From the NCBI RefSeq assembly GCF_017695955.1, contig NZ_JAAORO010000002.1:310001-374000 (forward strand): a stretch of DNA of 64,000 bases, read 5' to 3'. The notes under the pieces were generated by a model that saw nothing but the letters and a program-made list of their open reading frames with translations, was not told where the DNA came from and made no database searches. Origin of the DNA: Prochlorococcus marinus XMU1419 (GTDB lineage: Bacteria; Cyanobacteriota; Cyanobacteriia; PCC-6307; Cyanobiaceae). Positions within the stretch are counted from its first letter, which is position 1; each line of letters starts with the position of its first letter. Shown here piece by piece: positions 48,228-58,305 of this stretch. The position numbers were made by a program, and so were the translations under genes.

Positions 48228-48980
48228 TTACTTACTTTTTTTTGAATTGTTCAAAAACCAGTTTATTTGATGGACTATTCCTCTCAAAACATTTATTTCA
48301 TGCATTGATGTATTTGCCCTTAAAATGTATTTCTTGAATTTGCTTATTTTTGCCTTGGAAGTATGTTTTAAGAGATATCCTACTCGCAAAAGCATTTCCT
48401 CTGTCTCTATAAATAAATCATGAATTTGTTTTGATGAGGCGAGATTAAAAACTTCTGAATCCTTATTAAAATTTTTTTTTGAGGATTTATTTAATTCATA
48501 CAAAACTATTGAAACAGCGTGAGAAAGATTTAATGATGGATTATTCTGAGAAGTTGGAATATTAAATGTTTTATTCGCAAGAAGCAATTCACTGTTAGTT
48601 AAACCTCTATCTTCTCTGCCAAATATGATTGCTAAATTATTTATCTTTTTAAAAGATAAAATCCAATCAAATATTTCTTCAGAAGATACAAAAAATGAAT
48701 CTTTATTTACATCAACCCTTCCACAAGATGCAAGAACCAAATCACAATCAAAAATTGCTTTTTGAAGATCATCAAAAATCTTACAATGTTTAAGAATTTT
48801 TTGACCTTTAAGAGCCATTTTTTTTGCTTCTAAAGAAAATATGTCGCATTTAGGAGAAACAATTCTTAATTCATCTACTTCAAAATTACTGCATAATCTA
48901 GCAACGCTTCCAACATTTAGAGGGCCATTTGGTTCAACTAAAATTACCTTTAAATTAGAAAAATTTTTACCCAAAATCAT
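48228..48980 (-). CDS. SpoU/TrmH-family RNA 2'-O-methyltransferase (TrmJ-like)
   Basis: A SPOUT knotted methyltransferase: N-terminal VILVEPNGPLNVGSVARL, then LAIIFGREDRGLTNSELLLAN and the SAM-binding knot FNIPTSQNNPSLNLSHAVSIVLYEL. The C-terminal helical extension of TrmJ-like enzymes is present. 250 residues. TrmJ modifies tRNA position 32; the specificity here is inferred from the length and extension. Its start overlaps the cytochrome gene by 4 nt. Confidence 0.9.
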   Translation of the reverse strand: MILGKNFSNLKVILVEPNGPLNVGSVARLCSNFEVDELRIVSPKCDIFSLEAKKMALKGQKILKHCKIFDDLQKAIFDCDLVLASCGRVDVNKDSFFVSSEEIFDWILSFKKINNLAIIFGREDRGLTNSELLLANKTFNIPTSQNNPSLNLSHAVSIVLYELNKSSKKNFNKDSEVFNLASSKQIHDLFIETEEMLLRVGYLLKHTSKAKISKFKKYILRANTSMHEINVLRGIVHQINWFLNNSKKSK

Positions 48981-49363
48981 TCAAGGCTATGAAGATATTT
49001 TAATAAATTGGACATGTTTACAGGATCAATTTCAAAACTTGGCATGGGAGGAGTCAGGCCTCCAGTAACTTGTTTTATTATCTCTTTATCATTCAAACGT
49101 TGAGTTATTGAGTGTAAGTCTGGTCCCACTAATCCTCTTGCTGTAATTCCATGACATCCAACACAATTTATCTTAAAAAGGGCATCTCCTTTCTCAGCAG
49201 AGCCATTAAGCCCAAGAGTTTCAATAATATATTTGTTATTTTCATTATGTTTTACAAAAAATATTGAAAAACAAATCAATAAAACTCCAAATACAACATA
49301 AACAATTTTTAAGAATTCTCTCTTTAAGTCTCTTTCTGCTGCAGTTGATGAAGATGTTGACAC
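48977..49363 (-). CDS. Membrane-anchored c-type cytochrome (CytM-like)
   Basis: An N-terminal anchor helix (IVYVVFGVLLICFSIFF, residues 20-37) is followed by a haem c domain with CVGCH (Cys67, Cys70, His71) and Met107 in LTPPMPSFE as the likely sixth ligand. 128 residues. The arrangement matches cyanobacterial CytM, whose precise electron-transfer role is debated. Its stop overlaps the methyltransferase gene by 4 nt. It is divergent from petG, 56 nt away. Confidence 0.85.
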   Translation of the reverse strand: MSTSSSTAAERDLKREFLKIVYVVFGVLLICFSIFFVKHNENNKYIIETLGLNGSAEKGDALFKINCVGCHGITARGLVGPDLHSITQRLNDKEIIKQVTGGLTPPMPSFEIDPVNMSNLLKYLHSLE

Positions 49364-49419
49364 AAAAAATAGTCTCTATGTAACAATTGTGAGTAAGAAA
49401 TTCAAAAAAGGCAAAAAAA

Positions 49420-49539
49420 ATGATCGAGCCTCTTCTATGTGGAATTGTTTTAGGTTTAGTTCCAATAACTCTACTTGGATTATTCGTAAGTGCATGGAAT
49501 CAATACAGAAGAGGTTCAGGGATGCTGGACATTGATTAA
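49420..49539 (+). CDS. petG: Cytochrome b6f complex subunit PetG
   Basis: 39 residues: [20 protein letters not shown], then a single helix continuing and the tail [11 protein letters not shown]. This is the standard PetG sequence pattern; PetG is essential for cytochrome b6f stability. The last 24 nt overlap the 3' end of the convergent rsmD gene. ATG start preceded by an A-rich tract. Confidence 0.95.
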   Translation: MIEPLLCGIVLGLVPITLLGLFVSAWNQYRRGSGMLDID

Positions 49540-50115
49540 AAATGTTAATCTTGACTGCCCATAATTTCTTACATCTATAGTTTCCCACAAATTACTTTTT
49601 TTAATAAATAGGTTTGGAGAATGTTCACAAATAATTGTTGAATCTTTTTTTAAAAGATTACAATTAAATAATTGATTTAAAACCAATTCATGGAAATCCA
49701 CATCGTATGGAGGATCAAGATAAACAAAATCAAATTTTAATTTGTTTAAATCCATATTTCTAGATGATAAGTTTCTCTCATAATTAGGTTTTGTCCATTT
49801 CAAAACGTCTTTACAAATAACTTCGATATCATTTCTCCTATTCACTATATTCTCCAACGAGAGTAAATTTTCTAAGCAAATTTTTGAGTTAATTTTGTTT
49901 TTTTCAATTGCAACTATTTTGCTTGCCCCGTGATTATATGCTTCACAAGATATTGCTCCTGTTCCACTAAATAAATCTAACCAGTTACTATTTTCAACTC
50001 TTTTGTTCAATATATTAAATATGGCCTCTCTCACTCTCAAAGTTGTAGGTCTGGTGTAAGAATTATTTGGACTTTGGAGTTTTTTACCACCTATTAATCT
50101 TAAGTTAGTCTTCAT
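49516..50115 (-). CDS. rsmD: 16S rRNA m2G966 methyltransferase RsmD
   Basis: SAM-dependent methyltransferase. The N-terminus [30 protein letters not shown] is the family start. Motif I is [15 protein letters not shown] and motif IV is [12 protein letters not shown] (the DPPY class). 199 residues, normal. The C-terminal end reads through the 3' part of petG. ATG start. Confidence 0.93.
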   Translation of the reverse strand: MKTNLRLIGGKKLQSPNNSYTRPTTLRVREAIFNILNKRVENSNWLDLFSGTGAISCEAYNHGASKIVAIEKNKINSKICLENLLSLENIVNRRNDIEVICKDVLKWTKPNYERNLSSRNMDLNKLKFDFVYLDPPYDVDFHELVLNQLFNCNLLKKDSTIICEHSPNLFIKKSNLWETIDVRNYGQSRLTFLINVQHP

Positions 50116-50128
50116 CCCTAAGCATCTG

Positions 50129-50746
50129 TTATTGAATATTACTCAGCCATCTTCTCAAAAGTTTTTCTCCGGTTTTTCCAGATTTTTCTGGATGAAATTG
50201 ACAGGCCAATAAATTATCATTCTCAATCATCGCAGTTAATTTTTCAGAGCCATAATCAACCTGAGCTGCAATAATATTTAAGTCATCTGGGATTGCATGA
50301 TAGGAATGTACAAAATAGACCCAATTATTTAATTCTTCAATACCAAATAAAGTATTTTTTTTTGTAGGTAAAAGCTGGCACCAACCCATGTGTGGGATTC
50401 TTTGGTTAACAATATTAGGTATTTTTTGTATTTTTCCTTTTAAAATTCCCAGCCCTTGAACTTTTCCTTCATCACTAGATTCAAAAAGGAGTTGAAGACC
50501 TAAACAAATCCCAAAAAAGGATTTACCACTTTTAATCCAATTTTTCAAATCAGTTATCAAATCAGTATTTATGAGATTATTCATCGCTGGATCAAATGCT
50601 CCAACCCCGGGAAGTATTATCGCCTTACAAAGCTTTGAATCATTAAAGTTATTGATTAATATAATTTCTTCTCCAAGACTTTCTAGAGATTTTGTTACGG
50701 AATGAATATTACCCATTCCATAGTCTATTAGTCCAATTTTATGCAA
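50129..50746 (-). CDS. hisH: Imidazole glycerol phosphate synthase subunit HisH
   Basis: Glutaminase subunit that supplies ammonia to HisF for histidine synthesis. Class I amidotransferase triad: Cys81 in FFGICLGLQLLF and His-Glu in CQFHPEKSGKTG near the C-terminus. The oxyanion strand is LPGVGAF. 205 residues, normal. Lies between trxA and rsmD on the same strand. Confidence 0.96.
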   Translation of the reverse strand: MHKIGLIDYGMGNIHSVTKSLESLGEEIILINNFNDSKLCKAIILPGVGAFDPAMNNLINTDLITDLKNWIKSGKSFFGICLGLQLLFESSDEGKVQGLGILKGKIQKIPNIVNQRIPHMGWCQLLPTKKNTLFGIEELNNWVYFVHSYHAIPDDLNIIAAQVDYGSEKLTAMIENDNLLACQFHPEKSGKTGEKLLRRWLSNIQ

Positions 50747-50757
50747 AGCTTTTAAAT

Positions 50758-51081
50758 TTATAAATGCTTAGTTAAAGTGCTAGAAAGTGTTGCTTTTGGT
50801 ACAGCTCCAACCACAGTATCAACTTTTTGACCTCCTTTAAAGATCATTAAAGTTGGAATACTCCTGATACCATATTGACTTGCAACATTTGGGTTTTCAT
50901 CTGTATTTAATTTAAAAACTTTAATTTTCCCTTCAAAGTCTTTTGAGATTTCTTCTACAACTGGTGCAACCATTCTACACGGACCGCACCAAGGTGCCCA
51001 AAAATCAACCAATACTGGTAGATCACTTTGCAGTACATCCTTGTCAAATGAAGAATCAGTTACGGCTGGAGCTGATGACAT
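50758..51081 (-). CDS. trxA: Thioredoxin
   Basis: Disulfide reductase with active site WCGPC (Cys32, Cys35), the cis-Pro in [13 protein letters not shown] and length 107, all standard for thioredoxin m/x-type. Located next to Yfr1 and guaB, as in other marine picocyanobacteria. 11 nt before hisH, probably co-transcribed. ATG start. Confidence 0.97.
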   Translation of the reverse strand: MSSAPAVTDSSFDKDVLQSDLPVLVDFWAPWCGPCRMVAPVVEEISKDFEGKIKVFKLNTDENPNVASQYGIRSIPTLMIFKGGQKVDTVVGAVPKATLSSTLTKHL

Positions 51082-51173
51082 AATTTAAGTATTCCTTTTA
51101 GAAAAATTTAGCAGGCAATTCTTTTAAGTGATGATTTCATTACAGATAAAATAATATAAGTAACAAAACATCT

Positions 51174-51232
51174 AAAAAAGCCCGAATAATCGGGCGATTT
51201 AGTGTGTGAGGAGTATGGGGTTGCCCCCATCA
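51174..51232 (-). ncRNA. yfr1: Yfr1 regulatory RNA
   Basis: On the minus strand a 5' hairpin (ATGGGGGCAACCCCAT), the unpaired core ACTCCTCACACACTA (51201-51214), and a terminator GCCCGA / TCGGGC followed by six T. This is the two-hairpin plan of Yfr1. The position between guaB and trxA is the known locus in marine Prochlorococcus and Synechococcus. Yfr1 pairs through its core with target mRNAs, including outer-membrane protein messages. About 59 nt. Confidence 0.93.
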
Positions 51233-51313
51233 TTCAATAATAACTCCTTATGTGAAATTTGTTTAATTTAATGCTTAATTCTATAGGATTTAATAATTTT
51301 GCTCTCAAAAACG

Positions 51314-52477
51314 CTATTTACCCATGCCAAGCTGCTGAGCTTTTTGATAAACCTTACCCTCTGTAAGAAGGGATGGTGCAATAACTATTTCAACTTCTTG
51401 CATTTCTTTAATATTTTTTGCCCCAAGAGTACTCATTGAAGTTCTAATGGCTCCTAATAAGTTATGTGTCCCATCATCAAGTAAGGCAGGGCCTTTAATT
51501 ATTCTTTCTAAGGATCCTGTTGAACCAACTTCAATTCTTGTGCCCCTAGGCAATACTGGACTTGGAGTAGCCATACCCCAGTGAAATCCTTTACCTGGAG
51601 CGTTTGAGGATTTAGCTATTGGGGATCCAATCATTACAGCATCTGCTCCACATGCTAAACATTTACAAATATCTCCACCCGTCACAATCCCTCCATCACC
51701 AATAATAGGAATGTAACGACCACTTTCTTTAAAGTAATCATTTCTTGCCGCACTACAATCAGCGATTGCTGTTGCTTGAGGGATTCCAATTCCCAATACT
51801 CCTCTTGATGTACATGCCGCTCCAGGTCCTATCCCAACCATTAGTCCTGCAACTCCAGCATCCATGAGAAGTTTTGCAACTTCGTAAGTAACACAATTTC
51901 CAGCTACAACTGGGACATTCATAGACTGGCAGAGATCTTTAATATTTAGGGTTTCCTTACCTTCCATACCAAGATGTTCAGTTGAAACAACTGTTCCTTG
52001 AAGAAAAAATAAATCTATTTTGGAATTATTAAGTGTTTCTTTAAATTTAATAGCTGCTTGAGGAGTCCCACTAAAAGCAGCGATACCTCCTCCTTCCTTG
52101 ACCTCATTTATTCTTTGTAAAATCAATCCCTCCTTGACGGGTTCACTATATATCTTTTGCATTAAAGGAACGAAATCATTCTTCCCGACTGATGCTATTT
52201 GGTTCAATATTTCATCAGGATTTTCATATCTTGTTTGTATACCCTCCATATTAATAACCCCTATGGAACCTAATTTTGTGAGTTCTACAGCCGTATTGAC
52301 ATCGACAACACTATCCATGGCACTAGCTAGAATCGGAACTTCTCTTTTGATATCACCTATTGACCAAGAAGGATCAGTCAAATCGTAATCAAGTGTTCTT
52401 TTACCAGGGACTAAAGCTATTTCATCAATGCCATAAGCCCTTCTGACTTTTTTATTTAAACCAAGTTCAATATTCAC
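51314..52477 (-). CDS. guaB: IMP dehydrogenase / GuaB3-family protein
   Basis: Converts IMP to XMP, the committed step of GMP synthesis. The (beta-alpha)8 barrel shows the catalytic loop GPGAACTSRGVLGIG with the active-site Cys, GDGGIVTGGDICKCLACGADAVMIGSPIA for phosphate binding, and the N-terminal YGIDEIALVPGK. At 387 residues it lacks the CBS domains, as in GuaB3-type cyanobacterial proteins, so the exact activity should be stated with that caution. ATG start; divergent from gyrA. The Yfr1 gene follows its 3' end. Confidence 0.9.
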   Translation of the reverse strand: MNIELGLNKKVRRAYGIDEIALVPGKRTLDYDLTDPSWSIGDIKREVPILASAMDSVVDVNTAVELTKLGSIGVINMEGIQTRYENPDEILNQIASVGKNDFVPLMQKIYSEPVKEGLILQRINEVKEGGGIAAFSGTPQAAIKFKETLNNSKIDLFFLQGTVVSTEHLGMEGKETLNIKDLCQSMNVPVVAGNCVTYEVAKLLMDAGVAGLMVGIGPGAACTSRGVLGIGIPQATAIADCSAARNDYFKESGRYIPIIGDGGIVTGGDICKCLACGADAVMIGSPIAKSSNAPGKGFHWGMATPSPVLPRGTRIEVGSTGSLERIIKGPALLDDGTHNLLGAIRTSMSTLGAKNIKEMQEVEIVIAPSLLTEGKVYQKAQQLGMGK

Positions 52478-52657
52478 GGAATTTTTCTTTCTATTCTGAA
52501 TAAATTAACAACTAAAGGGGTAATAAGCCAAGGTTTATTCAAAAACAAAAGGTTTTATTTTGATTTGTGTGTAAATGTGAGTATTTGGGAGTTAAATAAA
52601 TATTTTTTTTTATTCATTATGACAATCAGCGATTATTATTAAAGAAAGGATTTTTAT

Positions 52658-55255
52658 ATGTCTGATATTTTAGATTCTGATGACTCAGGATTAAGCGAAG
52701 ATAACGACCGAATTATTCAGACTGACCTAAGAAACGAGATGTCTCGATCATATCTTGAGTATGCAATGAGCGTTATAGTCGGTCGTGCTCTTCCAGATGC
52801 AAGAGATGGATTAAAACCTGTTCATAGAAGAATTCTTTATGCAATGTATGAACTTGGTTTAACTAGCGGTAGGCCATACAGAAAATGTGCAAGAGTTGTC
52901 GGAGAAGTACTAGGTAAATACCACCCTCATGGCGATACTGCTGTTTATGATGCTTTGGTTAGGATGGCTCAGGATTTCTCTATGAGGATGCCACTAATAG
53001 ATGGTCATGGGAACTTTGGTTCTGTTGATAACGATCCCCCAGCAGCAATGAGATATACAGAATCTCGTTTACAGTCTCTTACAGATGAAAGTTTATTAGA
53101 GGATATTGAATCTGAAACTGTAGATTTCGCCGATAATTTTGACGGTTCTCAGCAAGAACCAACAGTTTTACCTGCTAGGATTCCTCAACTACTACTTAAT
53201 GGATCATCTGGAATAGCAGTAGGAATGGCAACTAATATTCCACCTCATAACTTAGGGGAATTAATAAATGGTCTTAAATCAATCATCAATAACCCTTCGA
53301 TTGAAGATAGAGAACTTTTTGAAATAATTAAGGGTCCTGATTTTCCCACAGGTGGTCAAATCTTAGGCAGAGATGGTATTAGAGAAACTTTCAAGACAGG
53401 GAGGGGTTCAATAACAATGAGAGGTGTAGCAAATATTGAGCAAATTAAATCCAGTGGTAGAGCAGAAAAAGATGCAGTAATAATTACAGAGCTCCCATTT
53501 CAAACAAATAAGGCTGCATTGATAGAAAGAATTGCTGACTTGGTTAATGAAAAAAAATTAGAAGGAATTTCTGATATTAGAGATGAAAGTGATAGAGACG
53601 GAATGAGGATTGTTATTGAACTAAAAAGGGATGCCTACCCACAAGTAGTTTTAAATAATTTATTTAAGTTAACACCTCTGCAAAATAACTTTAGTGCAAA
53701 TATCCTTGCTTTAGTAAAAGGAGAGCCCACAACACTATCACTCAGGAAAATGTTAGATGTATTTCTAGACTTCAGAGTGGAGACAATTAGGCGAAGAACA
53801 GGATTTTTATTAAAAAAGGCTGAAGAAAGGGATCACATAGTACAAGGTCTTTTATTAGCGTTGGGTTCTATGGATGAGATTATTAATCTAATAAGATCAG
53901 CAAAAGATACAGTTTCAGCTAGAGAAAAATTACAAACTGATCATGAGTTATCTTCCACACAGGCTGATGCAATTCTACAAATGCAATTAAGAAGATTAAC
54001 TGCCCTTGAAGCAGATAAAATCAAAGGAGAACATAATGAATTAACCCGAAAAATTAACGAATATCAGCAGATATTGAATAGTAAAGAAAGAATTTTTGAA
54101 ATTATTCTTGAAGAAATTAATAAAATCGATGAAAGATTTTCTTCTCCTAGGAAAACAGAAATACTTGATTTAGGCGGCGGATTAGATGATATTGATCTCA
54201 TAGCAAATGACAGATCTGTAGTTCTATTAACTGAAGCAGGTTATTTAAAAAGAATGCCTGTAAACGATTTTGAATCTACTAGTCGTGGTTCAAGGGGTAA
54301 AGCTGGCACAAAAACTAAAGAAGATGATGATGTGAAATTATTTATAAGCTGTAACGATCATGATACTCTTTTGCTTTTCAGTGATAGAGGAGTAGCTTAT
54401 GCTCTCCCAGCATATAGAGTTCCTATGAGTAGCAGAACAGCAAAAGGAACTCCATCAGTTCAACTTCTCCCAATTCCAAGAGAAGAAAAAATAACTTCGC
54501 TAGTTGCTGTGGATTCTTTTGTTGACGATCGTTATTTATTAATGCTAACTAAAGCTGGCTTTATAAAAAGAACTGCACTTTCCGCTTTCTCAAAAATTCG
54601 CTCAAATGGACTAATAGCAATTAATCTTGAGGATGGAGATGCCCTAACTTGGGTCAGATTATCAAAAGAAGGTGATAGTGTAATGATTGGATCTAAATCA
54701 GGAATGGCGATTCATTTCAGACTAGATATCAATGAATTAAGACCACTTGGTAGAACAGCAAGAGGGGTTAAATCAATGAACTTGAGAGAAGGCGACAATT
54801 TAGTTTCTATGGATGTTTTAACATCTAATTTGGTTGATCAATTGGCTAAAATAGAGGATCTCACAGAGGATCTTGATGATAATAATGAGGAAAACTCTTC
54901 AGATGGTCCATGGGTATTAATAGCCAGTGCATTTGGACTAGGGAAGAGAGTACCTGTAGCTCAGTTTAGATTACAAAAAAGAGCAGGCATGGGTTTGAGA
55001 GCAATAAAATTTAGAATTAAAGATGATCAGCTAGTTTGTTTGAAGGTCCTTGGCGAGGGAGAAGAATTACTACTTGTGACCGAAAAAGGCGTAATAGTAA
55101 GAACAAACGCAGATAAAATCTCTCAGCAATCTAGAGCAGCTACAGGAGTGAAATTGCAAAGATTAGATGACGGTGACCGTTTATCTGAAGTTGTATTGGT
55201 ACCTCATGAACAAATAGAGGAAAAAGACCAACATAGCTCAGTTGAACAAAATTAA
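52658..55255 (+). CDS. gyrA: DNA gyrase subunit A
   Basis: Type II topoisomerase subunit that introduces negative supercoils with GyrB. The catalytic Tyr133 is in MRYTESRL, and the quinolone region is [19 protein letters not shown] (Thr94 where E. coli has Ser83). The C-terminal beta-pinwheel blades include the GyrA-box-like QRRGSRG region seen here as [10 protein letters not shown] near residue 545. 865 residues, normal. A good AAAGGA site precedes the ATG. Its stop is 24 nt from the lycopene cyclase start. Confidence 0.97.
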   Translation: MSDILDSDDSGLSEDNDRIIQTDLRNEMSRSYLEYAMSVIVGRALPDARDGLKPVHRRILYAMYELGLTSGRPYRKCARVVGEVLGKYHPHGDTAVYDALVRMAQDFSMRMPLIDGHGNFGSVDNDPPAAMRYTESRLQSLTDESLLEDIESETVDFADNFDGSQQEPTVLPARIPQLLLNGSSGIAVGMATNIPPHNLGELINGLKSIINNPSIEDRELFEIIKGPDFPTGGQILGRDGIRETFKTGRGSITMRGVANIEQIKSSGRAEKDAVIITELPFQTNKAALIERIADLVNEKKLEGISDIRDESDRDGMRIVIELKRDAYPQVVLNNLFKLTPLQNNFSANILALVKGEPTTLSLRKMLDVFLDFRVETIRRRTGFLLKKAEERDHIVQGLLLALGSMDEIINLIRSAKDTVSAREKLQTDHELSSTQADAILQMQLRRLTALEADKIKGEHNELTRKINEYQQILNSKERIFEIILEEINKIDERFSSPRKTEILDLGGGLDDIDLIANDRSVVLLTEAGYLKRMPVNDFESTSRGSRGKAGTKTKEDDDVKLFISCNDHDTLLLFSDRGVAYALPAYRVPMSSRTAKGTPSVQLLPIPREEKITSLVAVDSFVDDRYLLMLTKAGFIKRTALSAFSKIRSNGLIAINLEDGDALTWVRLSKEGDSVMIGSKSGMAIHFRLDINELRPLGRTARGVKSMNLREGDNLVSMDVLTSNLVDQLAKIEDLTEDLDDNNEENSSDGPWVLIASAFGLGKRVPVAQFRLQKRAGMGLRAIKFRIKDDQLVCLKVLGEGEELLLVTEKGVIVRTNADKISQQSRAATGVKLQRLDDGDRLSEVVLVPHEQIEEKDQHSSVEQN

Positions 55256-55279
55256 AAACCTTATGGTTAGCCAAATAAT

Positions 55280-56491
55280 ATGGAAATAATTGATATTTTA
55301 ATTTTAGGTTCAGGTCCTGCAGCATTATGTTTAGCTGCAGAATTAGCCAAGCAAAATCTAAATATTAAGGGTATATCAACAAAATCTCCAAATGAAAAAT
55401 GGGAGAATACATATGGTATTTGGGCATCTGAATTAGAAGAATTAGGGTTAGAGTCCTTATTATCTCACCGATGGTGTGAAACAGTTAGTTTTTTTGGAGA
55501 TGGGGAAAATAAAAAAGGGGATACTCCAACAAAACACAACTACGACTATGGTTTAATAAATCAAGAGGCCTTTCAAAATGAGCTTTTAAAAAAATGTAAA
55601 GGTATTGAATGGTTGAATGAAACAGCAAAAGATATTAAAGAAAAAAATAAACTATCTGAGGTAATTTGTTTTTCAGGTCTCAAAATAAAGGCGAGATTAG
55701 TTATTGACGCAAGTGGTCATAAAAGTAATTTTGTACAAAGACCATTTCAAAATGAAATAGCTCAACAAGCTGCTTACGGAATTGTAGGTAAATTTACATC
55801 ACCACCTGTTAATAAAGAACAATTCGTTCTAATGGATTTTCGTCCAAATCATTTAAATAATGAAGAAAAGTCATCATCTCCTTCCTTTCTTTATGCGATG
55901 GATCTTGGTAACGACACTTTTTTTGTTGAAGAAACTTCATTAGCTAGTTATCCTGCATTATCCCAAGAAAATCTTAAAAAAAGACTTTATAAAAGACTGA
56001 ATAGTAAGGGTATTGAAGTAAGTGAAATTTTTCATGAAGAGAATTGCCTTTTCCCTATGAATTTACCCCTCCCATTTAAAAAACAATTTGTACTTGGTTT
56101 CGGAGGGGCTGCAAGTATGGTTCATCCTGCATCAGGATACATGGTTGGATCTTTATTAAGAAGAGCTCCATTACTTGCAAAAAAATTAGCAATCTTTTTA
56201 AAAGAACCTCATCTAAGTTCACTAGATTTAGCTTCAAAAGGGTGGGAAATCCTATGGCCTTACGAACTAACACAAAGGCATAAACTTTACCAATACGGTC
56301 TGAGAAGATTGATGAGTTTTGACGAAAGTAGGTTAAGAAGCTTTTTCTCAAATTTCTTTAGATTATCAACCAATGAATGGGTAGGTTTTCTTACTAATAC
56401 ACTTCCACTTCCAAAACTAATTTACGTGATGAGTAAGATGTTTATAAATTCACCTCTAAAAGTAAAACTTGGAATGCTCAAGTTAAATTAG
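55280..56491 (+). CDS. crtL: Lycopene cyclase (CrtL type)
   Basis: Flavin-dependent cyclisation of lycopene for carotenoid synthesis. The N-terminal dinucleotide site is ILGSGPAALCLAAELA, with YGIWASELEELGL next to it, LVIDASGH in the middle and GGAASMVHPASGYMVG, the FAD-ribityl region, late. 403 residues. Prochlorococcus has beta- and epsilon-type cyclases; I cannot decide the ring type from motifs, although linkage to gyrA suggests the beta enzyme. ATG start. Confidence 0.88.
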   Translation: MEIIDILILGSGPAALCLAAELAKQNLNIKGISTKSPNEKWENTYGIWASELEELGLESLLSHRWCETVSFFGDGENKKGDTPTKHNYDYGLINQEAFQNELLKKCKGIEWLNETAKDIKEKNKLSEVICFSGLKIKARLVIDASGHKSNFVQRPFQNEIAQQAAYGIVGKFTSPPVNKEQFVLMDFRPNHLNNEEKSSSPSFLYAMDLGNDTFFVEETSLASYPALSQENLKKRLYKRLNSKGIEVSEIFHEENCLFPMNLPLPFKKQFVLGFGGAASMVHPASGYMVGSLLRRAPLLAKKLAIFLKEPHLSSLDLASKGWEILWPYELTQRHKLYQYGLRRLMSFDESRLRSFFSNFFRLSTNEWVGFLTNTLPLPKLIYVMSKMFINSPLKVKLGMLKLN

Positions 56492-56496
56492 TATTT

Positions 56497-58080
56497 TTAT
56501 TTCCGCCAATCATCAATATCTATATTTGGGAAGACTTTATCCTCTTCCTCAATATCTTCAAGAAATCTTAGATCTACATTAGAATGATTTTTAATCATTT
56601 CAACCAATTTCCAGAACCTAAATAAGTGTCTTTCTATTCTCTCTTTTGCGAGCTCAGTTGTGGTTCCAGCTCTTAGGATAAAACTCCAATCAGAAGACTC
56701 AGAAAGAAGTAGTTCTCTTGCAGCTTGCTTGAAGAGCCTTAGAGATAAATCATTATTAAAATTTACCAAGCACAAATCTACAAATGTTGATCCTGCCTTT
56801 GTAATTTCTGGAACGATCCATGCATTTGCATCATTAATCCAGTAATTATGGTAACCACCTTGCCCCCAGCTTGATGGCGATGGATCACAAATCTGAAGAT
56901 TTGGTTTTTGCATTAAGAATTCTTTTAAATTAGTAAGCTTAATTGAATATTTACTAGAGTTCTTTAGTATATTTTCAATAAAAAAAGGTCCCTCATACCA
57001 CCAATGACCAAATAACTCTGCATCAAATGGAGCTACCAATAAAGGCTTAAAGGAAGATGATAAAGTCAATTTTTCTAGTTGTTTGGATCTCGCTTGAAGA
57101 TAGGCATCAGCATGTTCTACTGCCTTATTTTTGGCTTCATTTTCAAGGTAAAACTCTTTTTTTCCTAAAGAAATGTTTTCATCTGTAATCTTATGAAACT
57201 TTAAACCCAAAGGTCTTTTTGTTGAAATACCCTTCTTTTGGAGCTTGGAGATAGGTAATTCCCACCCCAAATCTTTATGAAATTCCCTGTATACTTTGTC
57301 GCCCGGGAATCCATCCTTAGCAGACCAAACGGGTAAGGTTGACTCACTATCTCTCCCGAAAAATGCCACTCCTTTTTTCGAGCATATTGGAGCATATACA
57401 CCATACCTAGGCCTTGGCGATGAGTTTAGAATCCCGTGTCCGTCTAAGATTGTATATCTAATTCCAGAATTAAATAGTATTTCATCTAAACCCTCATAAT
57501 ATGCACATTCAGGTAACCAAATACCTAAAGGCTTGGTTTCAAAAAAATTTTCATGGCTCCTAATGGCTGTATTAATTTGTCCTTTAATAGTTTCAGGATT
57601 CTCCCTTAGAATTGGCAAATATCCATGAGTAGCAGCACAAGTGAGAATATCCAAATTTCCAGAGTTATTAAATACCCTAAACTTCTCAATTAAATTTCCA
57701 GAACAATTTTGCCAATAGAGGTATTTATCATTAAGATTTTTCGTTAAAAATGCAGAGGCATTTTTTTCTTCTAGTGGCAGTTCGTTTAGGAAATCATTCC
57801 TTGTTTTAATCCAGCTTGGGAAAGTTTCTTGAATTTGTTTATTATTTAGAAGCGATAATAATGTTGGAGACAAACTAATAGTAAGTTTTGTATTTTCAGA
57901 ATTTTCATTTTTGGAAGATTCTATTGATTGAAGTAGTGGTATATAACATTCCAGTATCGCCTGAAATAACCAATCCTCTTCTAAGGAGTTTTTTTCATTT
58001 TTTCTGACATAAGGTAGATGAGCATGTAAAACTATCGCTAACTGACCTAAAACATTTTTTTGCGGATATCGCCCATTCAT
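56497..58080 (-). CDS. GH57-family glucan branching enzyme (DUF1957)
   Basis: A retaining alpha-glucan enzyme of family GH57. N-terminal GQLAIVLHAHLPYVRKNE is diagnostic, and GIWLPECAYYEGLDEIL carries the catalytic Glu. Further on, VAPFDAELFGHWWYEGP has the acid Asp. A C-terminal helical domain (WGQGGYHNYWINDANAW) follows. 527 residues, as for the characterised 1,4-alpha-glucan branching enzymes. It probably acts in glycogen structure. ATG start, divergent from leuA across 225 nt, convergent with lycopene cyclase. Confidence 0.93.
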   Translation of the reverse strand: MNGRYPQKNVLGQLAIVLHAHLPYVRKNEKNSLEEDWLFQAILECYIPLLQSIESSKNENSENTKLTISLSPTLLSLLNNKQIQETFPSWIKTRNDFLNELPLEEKNASAFLTKNLNDKYLYWQNCSGNLIEKFRVFNNSGNLDILTCAATHGYLPILRENPETIKGQINTAIRSHENFFETKPLGIWLPECAYYEGLDEILFNSGIRYTILDGHGILNSSPRPRYGVYAPICSKKGVAFFGRDSESTLPVWSAKDGFPGDKVYREFHKDLGWELPISKLQKKGISTKRPLGLKFHKITDENISLGKKEFYLENEAKNKAVEHADAYLQARSKQLEKLTLSSSFKPLLVAPFDAELFGHWWYEGPFFIENILKNSSKYSIKLTNLKEFLMQKPNLQICDPSPSSWGQGGYHNYWINDANAWIVPEITKAGSTFVDLCLVNFNNDLSLRLFKQAARELLLSESSDWSFILRAGTTTELAKERIERHLFRFWKLVEMIKNHSNVDLRFLEDIEEEDKVFPNIDIDDWRK

Positions 58081-58305
58081 ACTTTTTATAATTTATGCCT
58101 AAAATTCTATAAAAATCAAACTTAACCTTTTATAAAAGGAAGCTTTTATCCTAAAAGAATACTTTAATAATTAAAGTATTTCATTTTTTTATTCAGAATT
58201 TTAACCAATATTGTTTAAGTTATGAATTTGCAGCAAAATCTTTTTGAACTATATCTAGTCAATTTTTTTTAATTAGCTTAATATAAGGCTATATTATTTC
58301 ATCTT

